NCBI GenBank assembly: GCA_950022655.1
Contig: OX465581.1
Coordinates: forward strand, 111,893,125 to 111,957,124
Length of the DNA stretch: 64,000 bases
Reading direction: 5' to 3'
Origin: Alentia gelatinosa
Taxonomy: Eukaryota > Annelida > Polychaeta > Phyllodocida > Polynoidae
Both the position numbers and the translations under genes were made by a program. The notes beneath the pieces are model-generated. The model had not been told where the DNA came from and searched no databases. It was given only the letters and a program-made list of their open reading frames with translations. Of the stretch, positions 1 through 13,029 are shown in pieces (position 1 is the first letter of the stretch; each line of letters starts with the position of its first letter).

Positions 1-2270
1 TGCATATGGTGTCTGCATCCTGGGCTTTGCAGATTTCAATGAGGCGTGCCTCTGAGGCTGGCAAGTGCTTCACAGTGAATGTAGATTAATCTTCGATTTA
101 ATTGATTACACTGATATCTTCTGCCGTTGCCGTCCCCATGGGTGCGCGTGACAGGACATCTGCTGTGATGTGGCACTTGCCTTCTACAAGTATGACTGTA
201 GGGCTGAACGTCATGAGTCTGAGGCAGAATCTCAGAATGTGTGGTGGCATCTTTGAGAGATCAGTTGTTGAGAGAAGTGGGACCAAGGGCCTCTGATCTG
301 TTTCTAGAATGAACGACATGCCTAGTATGTAGTTTGCGATTTTCTCACAGGCCCCAGTTCCAGCCAGTGCCTCTTTTTCAATAACTGCATATCTCTTTTC
401 AGTTTCATTGAAAGATCAAAATGCATAGTAAATCGGACATCTGTTGCCTTGGTCGTCTATTTGCAGTAGCACTGCTCCGAGCCCATACTGACTTGCATCT
501 GCTGCGATAATTGTCTTGCATTTCGGGTGATAATGAGCCAGTGTCCTGGGACTGACAAGTAGGTCCTTGATTGCCTCAAAGGATCATTGTTGAGGTGTGT
601 CCCATACCCATTCTCTGTCTTTTTTGAGAGGTTGACGTAGAGGCACATTGTGATTGATCAACCCTGGGATGAACTTTCCATCTGGTTGACCATACCATTA
701 GAGCGTTGTAGCTCTGTCAGGTTTCTGAGCTGCAGGAACTCTCTGATCACCTTTGTCTTGTCAGGATCAGCTTCAATCCCTGTTGAGGTATTGATGTGAC
801 CCAAAAATGTTATCCTCGGTTTAGAGAATTCACACTTGTCATTGAGTGTGAGCCTGCATCTTGTAGCAGCTGGAGTACTCTACGGAGTCGATCATCATGT
901 TCATCCTGGTCTTTGCCGTAGATCAAGATGTCATCCATGTGACATATGACCCCTTCTTCACAATCTATTATATTGATCATAGATCGCTGATTTCTAATGC
1001 TGAATTTAGCCTGAATGAAAGGCTGTTGAAGCGATGACGTCCAAGTGGCATTATGAATGTGGTGTATGACTTGGACTCCTCAGCAAGTGGAATCTGCCAG
1101 AATCCAGAGTTGGTGTCCAACTTGGAGAATACAGTTGCTCCATGGAGTTTTGCCAGGTTTTCATCGACTGTTGCCGTGGGGTAGTTTTCCTGGAGTACTG
1201 CTTTGTCGAGCAGCATGTAGCCATCTGACGTAGACTTTACCATTTGGTTTCAGGACAACAACCATGCCCGAGCACCATGATGAATGTTCAGTTACTGGAG
1301 AGATGACTCCTTGTTTCTCCATTGAGTGTCCCTTCAACATTGTACACACTTGCTGAAGTTTTCAGCAACATCAGACCCCGCATCTGACCCCGCATGACGT
1401 AGATGTCTTCTTGCAGTACCCTGCCGGCAATCTCCAGCTTTGCTTTGGGGATGTGGCCTATGAAGTGCTCAGTTAGGTTGATGTTACCAGCACCACGGAA
1501 GTGATGTGAAGTTGGTAGAGGGGGGTGACTTTTTGAGCCACGGTGTTGACACTGTGATTATTGTCACTGCTGCTCTCTGTCCAGCTTGAAGGTGGAAGGT
1601 TGCCGACCGAAATTCTTGTGAAGCTGTGGAAACATGGAAAATTTCCACCTCACCAAGGAATCCTACGTCAACCTCATCCATGTCTTCGTCGTCAACCTCG
1701 TTGACCCATCTGTTAGAGAGGCATACAGAAGCATTATTTGTTGCAGGTGGTGTTACCAGCCTTGCAGTACTTTCGTGGATGTGAAGGCTTTGCCCCGCAC
1801 CATTTGCATGGCAGTTTTGAGGGTGTCTGGGTTTTCCTTTGATTCACGCTTCTGCTACTGGTTGAATGTTGTTTTTGGGGAATATCCTTGAACACTTTCT
1901 TTGTACATACTCAACTTCTTTTGGCATGATAGTTAGCTGGTTAGCAACACCTTTACTCATCGCGTTGACTTTTAGTGTATCCATCACTCAGGCGAGATCT
2001 GGGACTAGTCGTTCGCAAATGAGACAGTCACTGCATTCAATGTTGATGGTACCAACTTTCTCGTCTGGCTTTTGGGTGGCGATGTTGAATTTGAAACGCT
2101 CAAACACAACATATTTTTGAAGGAGGAGGTGTCTTTTCAGTTCGGCGAGAATTCATCCATGGTTTCTTTTGTCACCTGCTGACAGCATTGGGAGGGATCT
2201 CATGACCTTTAGGCAGTCGAGACCCATAACTGAGCAGAGTGTAGCCGCCACCTCGATTTGTCCATCTGGA
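1..2270 (-). mobile_element. Decayed Ty3/gypsy LTR retrotransposon, gag-pol part, runs off left edge
   Basis: Reading the minus strand from right to left gives retroelement domains in the expected order. A gag-like piece lies around 1870-2110, with a segment beginning VFERFKFN. Reverse transcriptase lies around 780-1350: MEKQGVISPVTEHSSWCSGM, then a FSKLDTNSGFWQIPL block, then the catalytic HMDD motif near 930-942. RNase H lies around 98-640, with an IIAADASQYGLGAVL-type motif and TDQRPLVPLL. These blocks are typical of Ty3/gypsy polymerases. Several frameshifts and in-frame stops separate the blocks, so this copy cannot make a working polyprotein. Integrase and the LTR on this side would lie left of base 1; no LTR is visible inside the window. 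Family assignment is firm for the RT and RNase H and weaker for gag. Confidence 0.86.
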
Positions 2271-3450
2271 TCATCCAAGCCATCATCTTTCTTGAGTTTC
2301 AGGTGTTGGCGTGTAGCATAGTAATACTGTTCCCACTGTTGTTCTGTATTTTCATGTATTGTGAAGTTGTAGCTAGTGATAATTTCGGCTTTCCATATAC
2401 TACTTACATGAACATTTTAGCAGGGGTTTGTTTAGCACTGTTTTTTGGCTTATACTTTCACAATATTACAGATTTACACTTAAAACCAGTTCAAATATCA
2501 ATGTTTAACTTATTGGTATATGACATAGGGTGTAAATAGGTGTACTTATGTCAGAAATGGCGTTTTATGCCATGTTGTCTCTCCTTCCTTTGTTCTCCAT
2601 GGCCTAGTTGAGCTCAACCCAAGCTATCCTGATTGTGACTGTTCTGTTGTGTTTGAGCAACTCATTTCTGGTTCCCTATATGCCAGAGTTGCTTATAGAA
2701 GTCCTGTCAAGATTGTGGGTGTGTAGATGAGCTGTGTTTTGAGAAAATCCTGCCTTTGTCACCATCTAATAATGTCTGTGTGAGGCCATAAGCGTTGTGT
2801 ATATGTCTGATTTATTCCCTAGGTGGCAGGAGTGTAGTAGTTACAGATAGATGTCAAGACTGGCTAATACTACAGGGCCCTGTAAATCGCCCAACGATAC
2901 CCTGAGATCATCCAGCGAATGCATGACGATTTGGATGACAAAAGATGGCCAGTGTCCTAAAGACAGTGTTGTAGCATGCCATGAGGGATCGCCATGAAAA
3001 ACGGCATTCAGAACGATTGCCTTAGAAAGGCCATAGAAGTATGCATGGTGTTTTTCAGTCATGACAATCGATATAAACGATAATTACAGATTGGGGAATA
3101 CGCAGCAGTAGGTTTTGCAAAAGCAGGCAAGTGGTGCAGTGCACTGATTGTCAACTAAAACATGATAGTTTAGAAAAATATTTCTCACGATCGATATACC
3201 AAAAGGATAATCATGAAATTTCAAGTATAGGTACACAAGATATATAGATATATTCTTCCAAAATATTTCCTAATTTCATCTGAAAGAATTGAATAGAGCT
3301 GAACGAGAGTTAGCCTAATTAGTTTTTATGCCACGACAGACAGGTCGTGTATTACTACATGAGGCGATAGCCGAGTGTAGTGATATCAAGAGACGTCACG
3401 AGTTCGAGGCTGAGTTTATTTATGCCACACATTTTGTTCAGTTCTGTATT
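2271..3450. other. Gene-free stretch, unclassified
   Basis: No exon-like segment with flanking splice sites and a recognisable protein was found. Short open frames here show no family features. The right part borders the fold-back element at 3451. Confidence 0.5.
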
Positions 3451-3694
3451 TATCCTACCCCGTCTCTACACTTCAGGTGTGAGTTCTATTTTTCGATTAT
3501 TCTGTATCATGCTAGCAACATCTGAATGCGCATTTTGAGTGCAACCGGAACTTTTAGTAGTACCTGACATCCTGGTCAGTGATTGGTCATTTTTTTTATT
3601 ACTCCAGTGGCATAAAAAACACTTTATGTCACGACATGCCACATAAAATTTGTCTATGTTAAGTCGATGGCGGCTTTTTTATTAGGGGTAGGAT
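3451..3694. repeat. Fold-back MITE with TATCCTACCCC ends (Pal-1 family)
   Basis: The segment starts TATCCTACCCC and ends with the complement GGGGTAGGATT. The same terminal motif bounds elements near 14.8, 35.5, 44.4, 48.0, 55.1 and 58.8 kb. The interior holds inverted segments of the TTTATGCCAC and GTGGCATAAA type. It is short, non-coding and terminally inverted, so a non-autonomous DNA element is the best reading. Confidence 0.7.
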
Positions 3695-3966
3695 TTAGAG
3701 TTGTGGGGGTGTGGGGAGCATGGCAGATCATAAATATTCAATCAGGCTGTTGTGACCCTGCTATGTAAACGTCTCAATGTGGGATTTCAGCCTGATTTAG
3801 GGACCAGCACAACTTACGCCATTTTACAAATTATGGAGGCTGCCAAAGGATGATCTCAGGGTTAAGAGATCAGAAAACTACAGAATTAAATGTTGTTTCC
3901 AATATGGCTACAAATAAATATAAGAGAAAAGGTATATCTGGGTATAACAGTAGCGTCAGAATAGGT

Positions 3967-3992
3967 GGGTGGGGGGGGGGGGGGGGGGGGGG
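3967..3992. repeat. Poly-G tract
   Basis: A run of about 22 or more guanines after GGTGGGT. The length is likely to be unreliable in an assembly. Confidence 0.9.
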
Positions 3993-4067
3993 CGACTGCC
4001 CCAGCTAAATGTCGGCCACAAAAGACTCAGCAACTACAAGTTTTACTCAATCATATGTAAAAACTGT

Positions 4068-4250
4068 ATTGACTTTTTAACATCGAAATATGTCTAACTT
4101 TTTAACATGCAACAATGGCTAAGCCTTGACTTTTCTCTGTGAAAAAATATCAAAGTCAGACTTCTTAGCGTGTAACAATGGCTAAGCCTTTTCACCGTGG
4201 AAAAATGTCAAAGTTTGACTTTTTAGCACGAAATGATGGCTAAGCAATTT
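4068..4250 (+). repeat. Diverged tandem repeat, about 2.5 units of 70-80 bp
   Basis: Successive copies contain GACTTTTTAACATGCAACAATGGCTAAGCC-like text, followed by a short AT-rich link and a TCAAAGT segment. The units differ by several substitutions and small indels. Confidence 0.6.
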
Positions 4251-5080
4251 TTCCGTTCACGCCCCTCATACTTTCAAAACGTTCAGACTCCCCTGTAAAA
4301 TCTCCAAAAAAAGAGATGAGCAAAAATCTCCAAGCGAATCCTGTTGACATCACGCCCTCTTATACATATGGTAGCTAAAAATCTATCGCGGCGGTCACGG
4401 CGACGAGGGTCGGTCACGTTTGTCCCTCCCACCCCCCTGAGTTGGCCCACGTCCCTCCCGGTTTGTCCGCTGTGGCCTAATTAAACGTGGCTGTTGTGGC
4501 CGACGGGATCTAGGGTAAACGCAGCACAAAGGAACCTTCTCAGTGAAGAAAGTCGGGACTGACAATAAACGTCGGAAATTTAAAAAAGGGTACATGTGTA
4601 TGTTAGTTTTAGTATTTGTAAGATTGAGACATTTTCAATATATATTTAATGTCACTTTGATCTACATCATTTTGTGTGGGTTGTGTTGTACTATACACCT
4701 GTGTCTTAAAATACTCCAAATACCAACCTCTGCTGTCCAAGTGGTAGTTGAGCCATACCACCATACTGTGCCGGTATGGCGCCATACCACCATACTTTGA
4801 AAACTCAATCTCGTAAAATACGTGAATAAATCATAAATGATCAATATCCGAACACAAAAAGTAGACAGAGAATTGATAAATAATATTATGGGACTAATAT
4901 TTGCAAAGAAAAGAATTTTCTAAGAGTTTGAATTTTATTTACGAAATTGCGGCTATGAATATTGCGGTACACATTCATAGCAGAAATTGACTTCCGCCTG
5001 CCCAGTTGACTTTGTTTATCACTTCGACATCAACGTATTTTGGTGAGTTTTTAAGTATTTACATGTATTTAGAGGTGTAT

Positions 5081-5240
5081 AGTACAAGTGAAACTTGTTA
5101 ACCTAATTGGGACGGCATATCGTACCTTGTTACTATCGGTAAAATTATCGCATTCGCTCTGCAAGCTCATGCTATAATTTTACCGATAGTAACATGGTAC
5201 GATAACCGTCCCAATTAGGTTAACTAGTTTCCCTTAAGTA
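5081..5240. repeat. Long near-perfect palindrome
   Basis: Arms of about 65 bp (5081-5147 and 5174-5240) are reverse complements with few mismatches, around a 26-bp spacer. The inner arm reads GTTACTATCGGTAAAATTA and is matched on the far side by TAATTTTACCGATAGTAAC. It is non-coding and probably a non-autonomous DNA element. Confidence 0.8.
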
Positions 5241-8200
5241 CACAATAATGTATAAAGAAGTGAAACGCTGCATGCCTCACACTGCCGGATATTTGATAAG
5301 CATATAGGCAGGTGCTGCCAGTATATATTGGCAAATTCTCGTGTTTTGCAATTTTCATAAAATTCTCGGATATCCGTCAATTGGCAGCATATTTGCATCC
5401 TAGTCCTGTGGGCGGGAAATGAGGTAAACTAGTGCGGGAATCGATATGGATGGTGCATGGTTTAATAGATCTGGGGTTGTTCGCCGATTATAAATGCCAA
5501 TATTTACTGGTTTCTGATACAAGTGGCCGTCTCACAGAACTTTGGGAATTAGATAAAACAGACATGGATAATTCACCACAGTAAATTTTGTTTCATTTGA
5601 TACAGTGGAAGTGTATAAAATGAAATATGCTAATCAAAAGAAGGAGACTATCACACCAACTTAGGCTTGAGTACTTCAGTAGGATGTAAACAAGGCAGTC
5701 AGGCAGAGCAGTGTCAGCAGTTGTCACTGGCTTTGGTGAAACAATTCTTATGAATAAAATAATCATTGGCAAATTATCTTATTTGGGATAAAGGTACATC
5801 AATTTTTTCCAACCACGGCACCTAGTGCCATTGGAACGAAAAATATTCACCCACTATCCATTTAGAATCCTCCACTGTAAATATCTTTTAATTTTGATAA
5901 GTTTTGGTATAAATATCATACATGTATGACATGTCTGACCCTGTCACTGTTTTGGAGACCGTTTGGCCTAAATCGTCACCAAATGGTCACGACTCTGGAA
6001 CACAAAACAGTGACCAAGACCTTTTACCCTTCAAAATGGTTGCTAATATTATGAACTTTTGTCTCTGGAACCCAATGGTCTTGAAACGGTCACTAACTGG
6101 TCACTATCAGAATTTTGATGACTGAAAAACAGGACCCTGGTTATCTCTCTGTTTCATGAAACGCTCAATCTCACATCGTTCATGAAGTTTATGTTTGGTT
6201 ATGAATAGGGGATGTAACAATACAGCAGTGAAGCATAAATGAAAAATCTCATATCAATATCTAGAGAACCTTAACATTTCACAGTTCACACTTGTGAGGT
6301 TCGTTTGGGTTTCCCTGGGTTTTAATATGTTCTATTTACAGCATGGTGTTAGCATTAACCCTTTTTGGCTTGTAATGGAGAACACAAGCATAAAACTCTA
6401 CAGGATCCTATCTTTAATGTAACAAGCACAAAAGGTAGTGTTTCACACAATACTAAACGTTCCCCTGGGAAGCAGGTACACTCTCTAGGTTTCCCTGGAC
6501 ACCAATTCACTCTGGGATCCTCATTAACCTGTCCTTCATGACCAGTGTTCAATGTGGCAATACCCACAGCTCGTCTATACCAGCACTGCACTGGATATTG
6601 CACTGGATATAGCGCTGCGCTAGATAATTACTGTTAGCCACTTTTCTCTGTTTCTAAAGTAGGAGGGTGGTTGTGGCCCCTAAGATTCGAGGTCAACTCT
6701 CGACTGCAGAGCCGTCCCAAGGCGCGAGAAAATATTATGTAAGGAGGTCAGGGTGAATGTTGGGGTTTGCTGCGAATGCAGTCATTGGCTACTCGGTCTA
6801 CTGTATTCCTTATATGGAATTAAGGTAATGGGACAACTCCATGGTGGTGCTTTGGCTGCCGTTACCTGAGGCCAGTTCCCCATCCTGATGCTCACGCCTC
6901 CAGAAGATCCTGTCCGCTATCCACTCGGGGTAGCTCATTACCTTTAGATGAGAAACAGCTGCTCCTCACAATGCTCACCACGCAGAACCGATCCCTGATT
7001 GATTCCCGCCACTCATGATGCATGTGAGCCGCCTATTCCCTGAACTGCACCCACTAGAGTTCTTTCCAGACTCAACTCCATTCTGCTTTGATGCCCTTGA
7101 GCCCCCTCCTGTTGACTGCCAGACTCCCAGGGAGGGAATTAGTGAAGGAAGGAAAGAAAGTGGGAAGGAGGGCTAAGGAAAGAGGAGAAGGAAGGAAATA
7201 GGGAATGAAAGAAAGAAGAAAAGAGTGAAGTAGCTACGCGGATGAAAAATTGAATTTTATATCTATAATTAGAATATATGCATCAGATAGCCCGGAATGA
7301 GAGGATTACAAAAATACTTGAATTTTAAAAATCGGTCATGTAGTTCAAGAATTATGGAGGAAAGTCTAGTCAAATTAAGATTGAATGTGAGGAACTCAAG
7401 TATATAGAAAACAGTAGAAGGGCATGGCACCACATAATGATTAGCACAGATGAACAGATTTATTACAATAACTCTCTGGATATTGATGATAGGGACATGA
7501 TATTTAGCACATGGGGGTATATTCACATGCTGAATCCAATGGAGATATTTATTTGTATGTATATTGATGAGGTCATAGATAATTTGCATATTAGAGATCA
7601 GAGAATTGCCAAACTCAGTTCTTCAGTGTAGCTATTTCAAGATGCCGACCTCTTACAGCTATCAAACTATGGCATGTCATACATCAAATTAATCCTCTAT
7701 GTATGTTCTTTTCAATGGTGTAGGCACGAACCTGTTTTATTCAACCATGTCTGTGTGACAAGTGTTTCCTTCTTTCAAATGGGTGCTTGATCAACTTATG
7801 TTGATCATAAAAATTTCGTGTTAGCACTGAAGGGAAGCTCAAAGTGTCCTCTAATTGGCTAAAATAGATTTTTTGTATCTAAAGTAGTGTAACCTATTGG
7901 CAAATGATTGAACTAAACACTGTGTCTGGTAGAGCAGGTGCCATGGACCGGGGTGTAGGGCCAGGCCAATTCCTTTGGAAACAAGTGATAAATCTAAATA
8001 AATTATTCCTCCATTATTCCTATATGTATAATCACAGGAAAGCCCTGAATCTCAGCTTTCAGAAGGTGTATTTTGATCTTAGATATGATGAGCAGGTGCT
8101 TGTGGAAAACCATTTAAGTGACAATAAATGAGAGATTTGCTGTCTGTCACACTCAGTGACGGCCGCGCGCGTTGCTAAGTGAAGGACGAAAGTAGGAGAG

Positions 8201-8572
8201 AAGGAAGGAAGGATTGAAGAAAGTAAGAAACATTGCAGTTATCCAAAGTATACCCAGCGAATAATGAATAGCACTATGATATAGCCAGATATTTTACTTT
8301 CCAGTAATAGTCCAGATTTCAAATTGGCTCAGCATCAAGGTTTTATATCATTAGGATGGCTCACTGTGTCCACCTGGCGAAATGCACACACAACATATCA
8401 CCCCACATCATTTCTCATGGACTGGTTCCCTGCCCATATGAATAAGGGGCAGGTAACGAGTTCTGACGTCACGCTGGTACGACCTTCAACTCGCCAGCTC
8501 TCGCGCCGCTGTCTCACGAGAACAGATCACACTGCAGCGCTTGAGTGGTGCAGTGTACGTCTCCCGCTAGAA
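5241..8572. other. Gene-free stretch with a polypurine tract
   Basis: I recognise no gene. Around 7140-7240 there is a roughly 100-bp nearly all-purine run (GAAGGAAGG-type). A block at about 6660-7130 is less AT-rich and looks repeat-derived, but I cannot name it. Open frames on both strands at 7269-7631 overlap each other and show no family features. Confidence 0.5.
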
Positions 8573-8755
8573 ATGGCGAAGAATACGACATCCTTCCGCG
8601 ATGATTTATTAGCCAGAGTTAATGCAGAGCGCAAAACAAACTACACATTTCTCAAACCAAAACAGGAAGAAGCACTTTTATGGAGTGAGACTTACGATGT
8701 TGCAGCCCTATTACCCACAGGTTATGGTAATTACTACTACCAGTACCGGCACTAG
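8573..8755 (+). pseudogene. RecQ-helicase-like N-terminal fragment with broken Walker A
   Basis: From the ATG at 8573 the frame reads MAKNTTSFRDDLLARVNAER and continues to a FLKPKQEEALLW segment and then DVAALLPTGYGN. This matches the start of a RecQ-type helicase core: an F/L-KPKQ-EA motif (motif 0 region) followed by the PTG-GKS Walker A box. Here the invariant lysine and the following serine of GKS are missing. The text after GYG is YYYQY and a stop follows at once. The frame is open upstream to 8324, but nothing recognisable precedes the ATG. It may be one exon or a retained end of a decayed multicopy helicase gene. Alternatively, a splice donor before the stop could rescue it, but I see none that is convincing. 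Confidence 0.5.
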
Positions 8756-10004
8756 GGGTTCCAGGTTGTTGTGCCTGGTCACTCAGACTCACTGTCACTG
8801 TGTCAGTGTCATTGACTCTGGCAATGACAAATAACCATTTAAGGGGGAAAATATAGAAATTGCTTTTAACAAGGGAATAATGGAGCAGTGTGATGATATA
8901 TATTTCTATTCTCATGGGTTTGCTCTTAGATTACAAACTAGGAGTTGACACACTACTTCACCTCTTTGTTGTGTCTTCTGCTCTAGGTCTGCCAAGGTGG
9001 CGCAATCCCACAATGCAACAGCGTTACCAATAATGCACCATAAAAATGGAACCCGTTACCTGGCCTATAGTCTAACTAGGCCAGGCTGCCAGGCTACATT
9101 TCTCACTACACAACACAACACCCAGTATGCACTTCATTTCCGCCCTCTTCAATTCAGTCCATTCCACCATCATCACAACACCATACTTTTTATGCATCCA
9201 TTTCGGGTTTGCGAAATGAGAACATAACAAAGACGGCAAGAGAAACATTACGGGCGGCAAAATTCTATCTTACGGAGAGTTCTTAAAAATGAGCCTGTGA
9301 CATAAAAGTCAGGTCAAAACTGGAATAAGTTTTTTTTAATACCATATCAAGTATGAAATATAAAAACTGTAGGATGGTGTATCGACATTAAACCTTCTGT
9401 CCAATATAAAAATCATATTGCTATTTGTACTTATTTAGCTGTAAAAAGCAAAAATGTGGTCAGCTCGCCAGGTGAGACAAGCACTTGTACTGCATACACA
9501 AAAGTAGGCTTTTTCTTCGCGTAATAATATCCGAGCGTGGGCAGAGCGTTCCTACTACTGCTCAGTATGCAATAAATCTTGAATTTTCATACCATGGCTA
9601 AAAGTTTCATTCTTGGTCTCAGACAATCGGAGACACGGCACGTGCAACAACATTCCTGTGTGATGACAATAGAATTTGTAAGTGAGTAATGAAAGAGACT
9701 TTCATTAGATTTAGGGTATGTAATAAGAGGGGAACTAATTAAGGGCAGCAGAATTCCGGAATTTCTCATAAAGAACCTCCGGAATTGTCTCACTCGCCAT
9801 TCTCTGAGTCAGATGGAGACTTCCGGTTTAAAAGACACTCCAATGTCCCCAGACAACAGACATGTCCACCATCTTGCTGGTGACAACAAGTCGCTGTTAA
9901 ATTGTTGTTTCCGACCTTCTTATGTGCAATCTGTACACATATTCGCTTAAATAGGATTGTTCACAATATCCAGACATGTTTTGCATGTGCCCACTCTAAA
10001 GCAG
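8756..10004. other. Gene-free stretch
   Basis: No exon or named repeat is recognised. Short open frames only. Confidence 0.5.
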
Positions 10005-11130
10005 CTATTCCACCAAAAATGCTCTCAGCAGCTGGTATTTTACTCTCCAGCCGACGTTTACCGCTGGGGCCGGCCGCCCTTAATCCTCTAATTTAGTCTA
10101 AATTCTCCGAGCCTTTCCACCAAATCGACCCCCCGACAACCAACAGGCGCACACAAGGCGCCTGGCAGGCGCCCCGAGGGCGGCTCCACAAAGCTCTGTA
10201 AAGGCCCGGCCCTACTGGTGCGATGCGATTGTCGCAAGTCAATAAAAAGTAATAAAAGCCGGGTGAGGGCCATAGAAACGGCAGCGCCTGTCGCATCGCA
10301 CACAATCGCTTCTGTGGGGCCGGGCTTGCGCGTGTGTGCGATTGTGTGCGATGCGACGGATCCGTTGCATCGCACATCTTGAAATGTTCATGATGTGCGA
10401 CGGATTCATCGCACAAGCCTCCTATTGTATTCATATAAAAATATACTTACATCTATATGTAAAGTCCCTGGAGCTATTTAGATATTTATAGATTATGAAC
10501 CTCATATCACTTCCATATATGATAATATTATTGTACTAGGATGTCAGTCGGATAAGAAAAAAATAACCGGAAATATATATCATGTGTGAGAGAGGCTCAA
10601 ATGATATTTTTCTTTTACCTAAGGAAAAATGAAATTTTAAAAGAAAATATAAAATCATTGCATTCTCTTGAAAGAGTTGTTTTTCCATATGTGCTGCCAC
10701 AAACAGTGCGACGAATCCATCGCATCAATGGGGCATACCCTGGATTTTCTTTGCGATTGAATGCGATGAATCCATCGCACTAGGGGTCATAAATCTCGCC
10801 GATGGGGCTTTTATGGGGCTATAAAACACGTGCGACGATCGCATCGCACCAGTGGGGCCGGGCCTTTACGGCTCCAAAATGGGCTATTGGCCCCAGCCAG
10901 CGACCACCAACAGGCCAGCCAATTCTGGCCAGCGACAGGGATTTGGAGGCACGAGAGGGGCTGCGTTCAGCGGGGGCTGGCCGTGCAGAAGTAATTTGAT
11001 GTTAAGGGCTGTTCCACCAAGCAGATTATAACCGGTGGCGGGAGGTTTGGGCCGGCTATTGCCGCTGAATGCCAATAGGCGACCACAAGGCGCCTGGCAT
11101 GGGCTTGCGCTGGGTTGGTGGAATAGCCGT
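10005..11130. mobile_element. 1.1-kb GC-rich fold-back element
   Basis: The ends are inverted: the left end contains GCTATTCCACCAA (about 10011) and the right end TTGGTGGAATAGC (about 11114). Inside, AAAGGCCCGGCCCTACTGG on the left matches, in reverse complement, CCAGTGGGGCCGGGCCTTT on the right. Several short GCGATGCGAC / TCGCATCGCAC pairs sit in the central part. It is GC-rich against AT-rich surroundings. The open frames within it overlap on the same strand and have no family features. It is probably a non-autonomous DNA transposon. Confidence 0.7.
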
Positions 11131-12636
11131 TTAAGATAATTAGTTGTTTTGACGATTTGTTGACATAGTGTTTACCGTCTAGACTGAGGCCTTCTCATGA
11201 TCATTCGATCTGAAAGTTCTAGAGAAGTCCGACTTTGTCAAGGGAGAGGCTTGAGAGTCACACAATACATCCTCACGCATTAAATGCAGAAATGAAGGTC
11301 TGAATCCACCATAGGTTTAGCATTATATGGGTGCTTCTCCAAGATGGCCGCCCCCATAGCTAGAATGGGGTTCGTAGCGCCATCTACTTCCAGGCTGACT
11401 TGACGAATCAGTTTCCCTCTATTTCCTAACTGAAGGAGGTTACAGGAATTGAGACTGGTGTGAATATCTGAGGTTTTCAGAGGAGAGCCGCCTAACAGGA
11501 TTTTTTAAGCAATCTTTCTTATTTTGATTTCTCCCTTGTTGTAATCCTATCAATAATCGGAAAAAGGTCGATACAGGTACAAGTAGAAAATTAAACTACC
11601 GGGGCTATAGGGCACAGAGTGATTGCTAGTTCCACCATCATCCGCCAGGAAATTGTAAGATAGCCCCACAGTAGTTGGGAGAACAACCACTATTTTCTGT
11701 TGTCATAATCTATAGATAAACGCGAGAGTGGGCTAAAAGACTTTTATGGCAAACCAAAAATATATTTTTAATAAAATCCATAGAGCCTCCAGAGGTTACT
11801 AAACTCCTGATTATCGCCCGGGTAAAGCAAAGTTCCGCTACCGATAGACTTGGCACACTACGACAACATGAACCACAGTTTTCTGGTTTATAACTGGAGA
11901 AACTGAATATAATTTCGGATTTCTATGTAGAAATAGCTGAAATTTCCATTTCTGGCATCAGAATTTCAATTTGAGGATTTCTGAAAACCGTAAAACTGCA
12001 TTAATTCTGGGTTACGGGTCACGGGTCTATCACCATATAACGTCGGTAATCAGCGAAAACCGGAACTTCCTTTAGCGTCAGGGGGGCAAGATTGCCGCTT
12101 CCCTAACACAACAGCTATGTGCCCTATATGTAATCCCATATTTACTGGAGCCAGCAGAATATAGGGCAACATTTGCCCTAGCTGATACCTCCAGTATAAA
12201 TAAAAAACTTTAAAAAAAAAAATATCAGACTTATACTGGGTATGGGATTGAATTGATTATTTATAACAGTGAGGTATTGTAAAAACCAAATTCCATCAAG
12301 TAGAAAATACTTTATTTACAAATTGAGGTGACAATGATGCCTAGTTAGATGAATTTGTATGAATGATTGATTGCCGTGGGACATTTACTCGGGTGCGACA
12401 TAACCAAATGTATCTCAATATACAATGTAAATAAACAGCTTCATTCAATTGTGTCTTGGCATAGATCGCTTGTGCTAAAAGGTTAATTACTATATATGCT
12501 GAAAACATACATGGATATGAACATGTATTACATACTTTACTATAAGTGTAAATGTTATACTTCAGAATGATGATTTGTAAGAAGGTATGCGTTCAATCTT
12601 TACACTTTCGTGATTCTGTATCTTGTAAATCATTTA
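11131..12636. other. Gene-free stretch, repeat-like
   Basis: It contains dispersed inverted fragments, such as GGGCACA and CTATAGGG motifs near 11600 mirrored near 12115-12165, suggesting another degraded fold-back. No exon is seen. Confidence 0.4.
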
Positions 12637-12877
12637 GGTGGCAGAGTGGTAGGGGTGTTCGCCTCGAGCAAGGCAGGTCGTGGGTTCAAACTCCGGTCGG
12701 GTCATACCAAAGACTTACATAAAAATGGTACCCACTGCCCATACGGCTTAACACCCGCCATTAGAATGAGGAGTAGGGGTCTAGGGCGCGAGTGGAAGAA
12801 CGGCCATATAACCGAATTCGGTGATTGTGTAACACAATATCCCCTTAAAAATTCTTTAATAAAAAGAAAAAAAAGGT
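12637..12877 (+). mobile_element. tRNA-derived SINE, type 2, copy 1
   Basis: It begins GGTGGCAGAGTGGTAGGGG, resembling the tRNA 5' end and Pol III A box. GTGGGTTCAAACTCC (B-box-like) follows, then a conserved body containing ACCAAAGACTTACAT and GGAAGAACGGCCATAT, and an A-rich tail. A second copy lies at 20283-20502 with the same layout. It sits just downstream of the ISY1 stop codon. Confidence 0.8.
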
Positions 12878-13029
12878 GAAAATATAAACTTAAAACCTTC
12901 CGTACGCTATCTCTCATATCCAGGATTCACATTATACACAAGCAAAACGTTGGTCCCCTTCCTTACTACAATAATGAGATATGTTCATATGAGTGGTGGC
13001 TAGTAAAATGATGATGCCGTAGGAGCACA

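Noticed and set aside
10088..10434. Two overlapping minus-strand frames of 95 and 113 residues
   Set aside because: They lie within the GC-rich fold-back element, overlap each other, and show no protein family features.
12637..12710. tRNA gene with long variable arm
   Set aside because: Same layout recurs at 20283 with a shared 3' body and A tail, so it is a SINE head.
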